From: Chryseobacterium gregarium DSM 19109
GTDB lineage: Bacteria > Bacteroidota > Bacteroidia > Flavobacteriales > Weeksellaceae
Direction: 5' to 3'
Length of the DNA: 64,000 nucleotides
NCBI RefSeq assembly: GCF_000430845.1
Contig: NZ_AUMU01000007.1
Location: 1-64,000, forward strand
Shown: positions 63,317 to 64,000 of the stretch, in pieces
Layout: every line of letters begins with the position of its first letter
Numbering within the stretch: the first letter of the stretch is position 1
The notes under the pieces: model-generated
The model's database searches: none
Told to the model about the DNA's origin: nothing
Seen by the model: only the letters and a program-made list of their open reading frames with translations
Translations under genes and position numbers: made by a program

Positions 63317-64000
63317 TTAAGATTTCATAGCAGTTAGCATACCACCATAAACTCTGTTTAAATTGTTTAAGTTTGACGTTAAACCTTGTAATTCTTGGTT
63401 GAATTTTTCTGAATGTTCAGCAGATTTCTGCATATCCTGCACATACTTTTTAGCGAATTCAGACTGTCTCTGTCCGTTTTCCAATTGCATTGCATATAAA
63501 GCGTTCATGCTTTCCATATGCTGAGCAGCTTTGTTTAATTGCTCATTATATTTATGAGTAGAAGCTGATACGTCAACGGTCTGATTAATCTGATCAACCG
63601 AGTTTGAGAATTTATCGATTCCGCTTCTTAATCTGTCAAATAACTGAACATCAAGTTTAGCATCTGCCAGCATCTTGTCTAATTTAGATGAAAGTGAATT
63701 TTCAAGTTCAGCAAACTGAGCTGAAACATTTTTAGACGTATTTGAGTGTACCGGATTTGGGTTTGCATGTTTATCCAACAATTCAGGATATACATTTTCC
63801 CAAGCATAAGACTCTTCTGATTTTGGCGGGTCGAAAGCAAAAATGATGAAGATGATTGCTTCTGTGATAAGTCCCACTGTAAGAGCGATGTTACCGTTAA
63901 TAGGCCCTAAGGTAATGTGAGTGATTTTAAGCCAAGCTCCAAGAATTACAATTGCAGCACCGAATGAATAAAAGAAGTTCATCCAAGCATCTTTAGTCTT
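63317..64000 (-). CDS. gldL: gliding motility/T9SS motor protein GldL (PorL), 5' end outside window
   Basis: The visible 227 codons end at the stop codon at 63317. The frame continues past the internal Met at 63982 (KTKDAWMNFFYSFGAAIVIL), so the real start lies just beyond the window edge. Two transmembrane helices (FFYSFGAAIVILGAWLKI and IALTVGLITEAIIFIIFAF) carry the Glu of LITEAIIF thought to bind protons. A cytoplasmic coiled-coil tail follows (AQFAELENSLSSKLDKMLADAKLD to GGMLTAMKS). With GldM it forms the rotary motor of type IX secretion. Confidence 0.95.
   Translation of the reverse strand, partial: KTKDAWMNFFYSFGAAIVILGAWLKITHITLGPINGNIALTVGLITEAIIFIIFAFDPPKSEESYAWENVYPELLDKHANPNPVHSNTSKNVSAQFAELENSLSSKLDKMLADAKLDVQLFDRLRSGIDKFSNSVDQINQTVDVSASTHKYNEQLNKAAQHMESMNALYAMQLENGQRQSEFAKKYVQDMQKSAEHSEKFNQELQGLTSNLNNLNRVYGGMLTAMKS

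Overview
The window looks like chromosome from a flavobacterium of the Chryseobacterium/Elizabethkingia type (Weeksellaceae). Four things point there: the type IX secretion/gliding genes gldL-gldM-gldN at the right edge; promoters of the Bacteroidota form TTG-N19/23-TAnnTTTG before many genes; a double-glycine 'bacteriocin-like' peptide leader beginning MKNLKKL; and a PNGase F-type deglycosylase. The DNA is AT-rich and densely coded on both strands, mostly with core metabolism and maintenance genes.

Layout. 1-327 is the end of an IS3-family insertion sequence running off the window. 377-5130 holds a secreted esterase, the UvrD/PcrA helicase, a response regulator with a histidine kinase that has lost its 5' half, and a frameshifted bacteriocin-like peptide gene at the break. 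5285-9171 carries a pair of M16 peptidases (one catalytic, one without the zinc site) and secG. 9233-11519 is a recR-glycosyltransferase-glycosyltransferase operon read leftwards. 11729-17585 holds a LURP-one-like protein, a lipoprotein, the dipeptidase PepD, a LOG-family hydrolase, a ferredoxin/ferredoxin reductase pair and a DUF3108 protein. 17718-24409 holds pheS, a YceI lipoprotein, an orphan ABC ATPase, a candidate small structured RNA, a PhnA-like zinc protein, an RsmB-type rRNA methyltransferase and the PNGase. 24726-28977 holds asnB, an unknown secreted protein and a multidrug MFS pump.

28978-29551 is a gene-free gap with repeat-like sequence. It is followed by a tight redox operon (pirin, FMN reductase, OsmC, GNAT), a sodium/solute symporter, a decayed small gene, a split transketolase, a membrane protein and an Lrp regulator. 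36847-43818 contains tamB divergent from tsaD (start codons 4 bp apart), an unknown coupled gene and rsmE. 43854-48739 holds a TrmH-type methyltransferase, asparaginase I, tRNA-Ser(GGA), an unknown protein and an M20 peptidase. 49066-57113 holds a TPR/AraC membrane-anchored regulator and a complete RND efflux operon. 57256-59335 has small lipoproteins, a META-domain protein and a SemiSWEET. 59627-64000 has an FAD oxidoreductase and gldN, gldM and gldL.

No CRISPR array, complete prophage, plasmid origin or complete defence system is visible. The points most worth checking are the broken kinase/bacteriocin-like locus (4231-5130), the structured-RNA candidate (20719-20833), the two-domain PNGase (22745-24409) and the repeat-like sequence near 29072-29202. 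All identifications come from reading motifs and translations; no database search was run.
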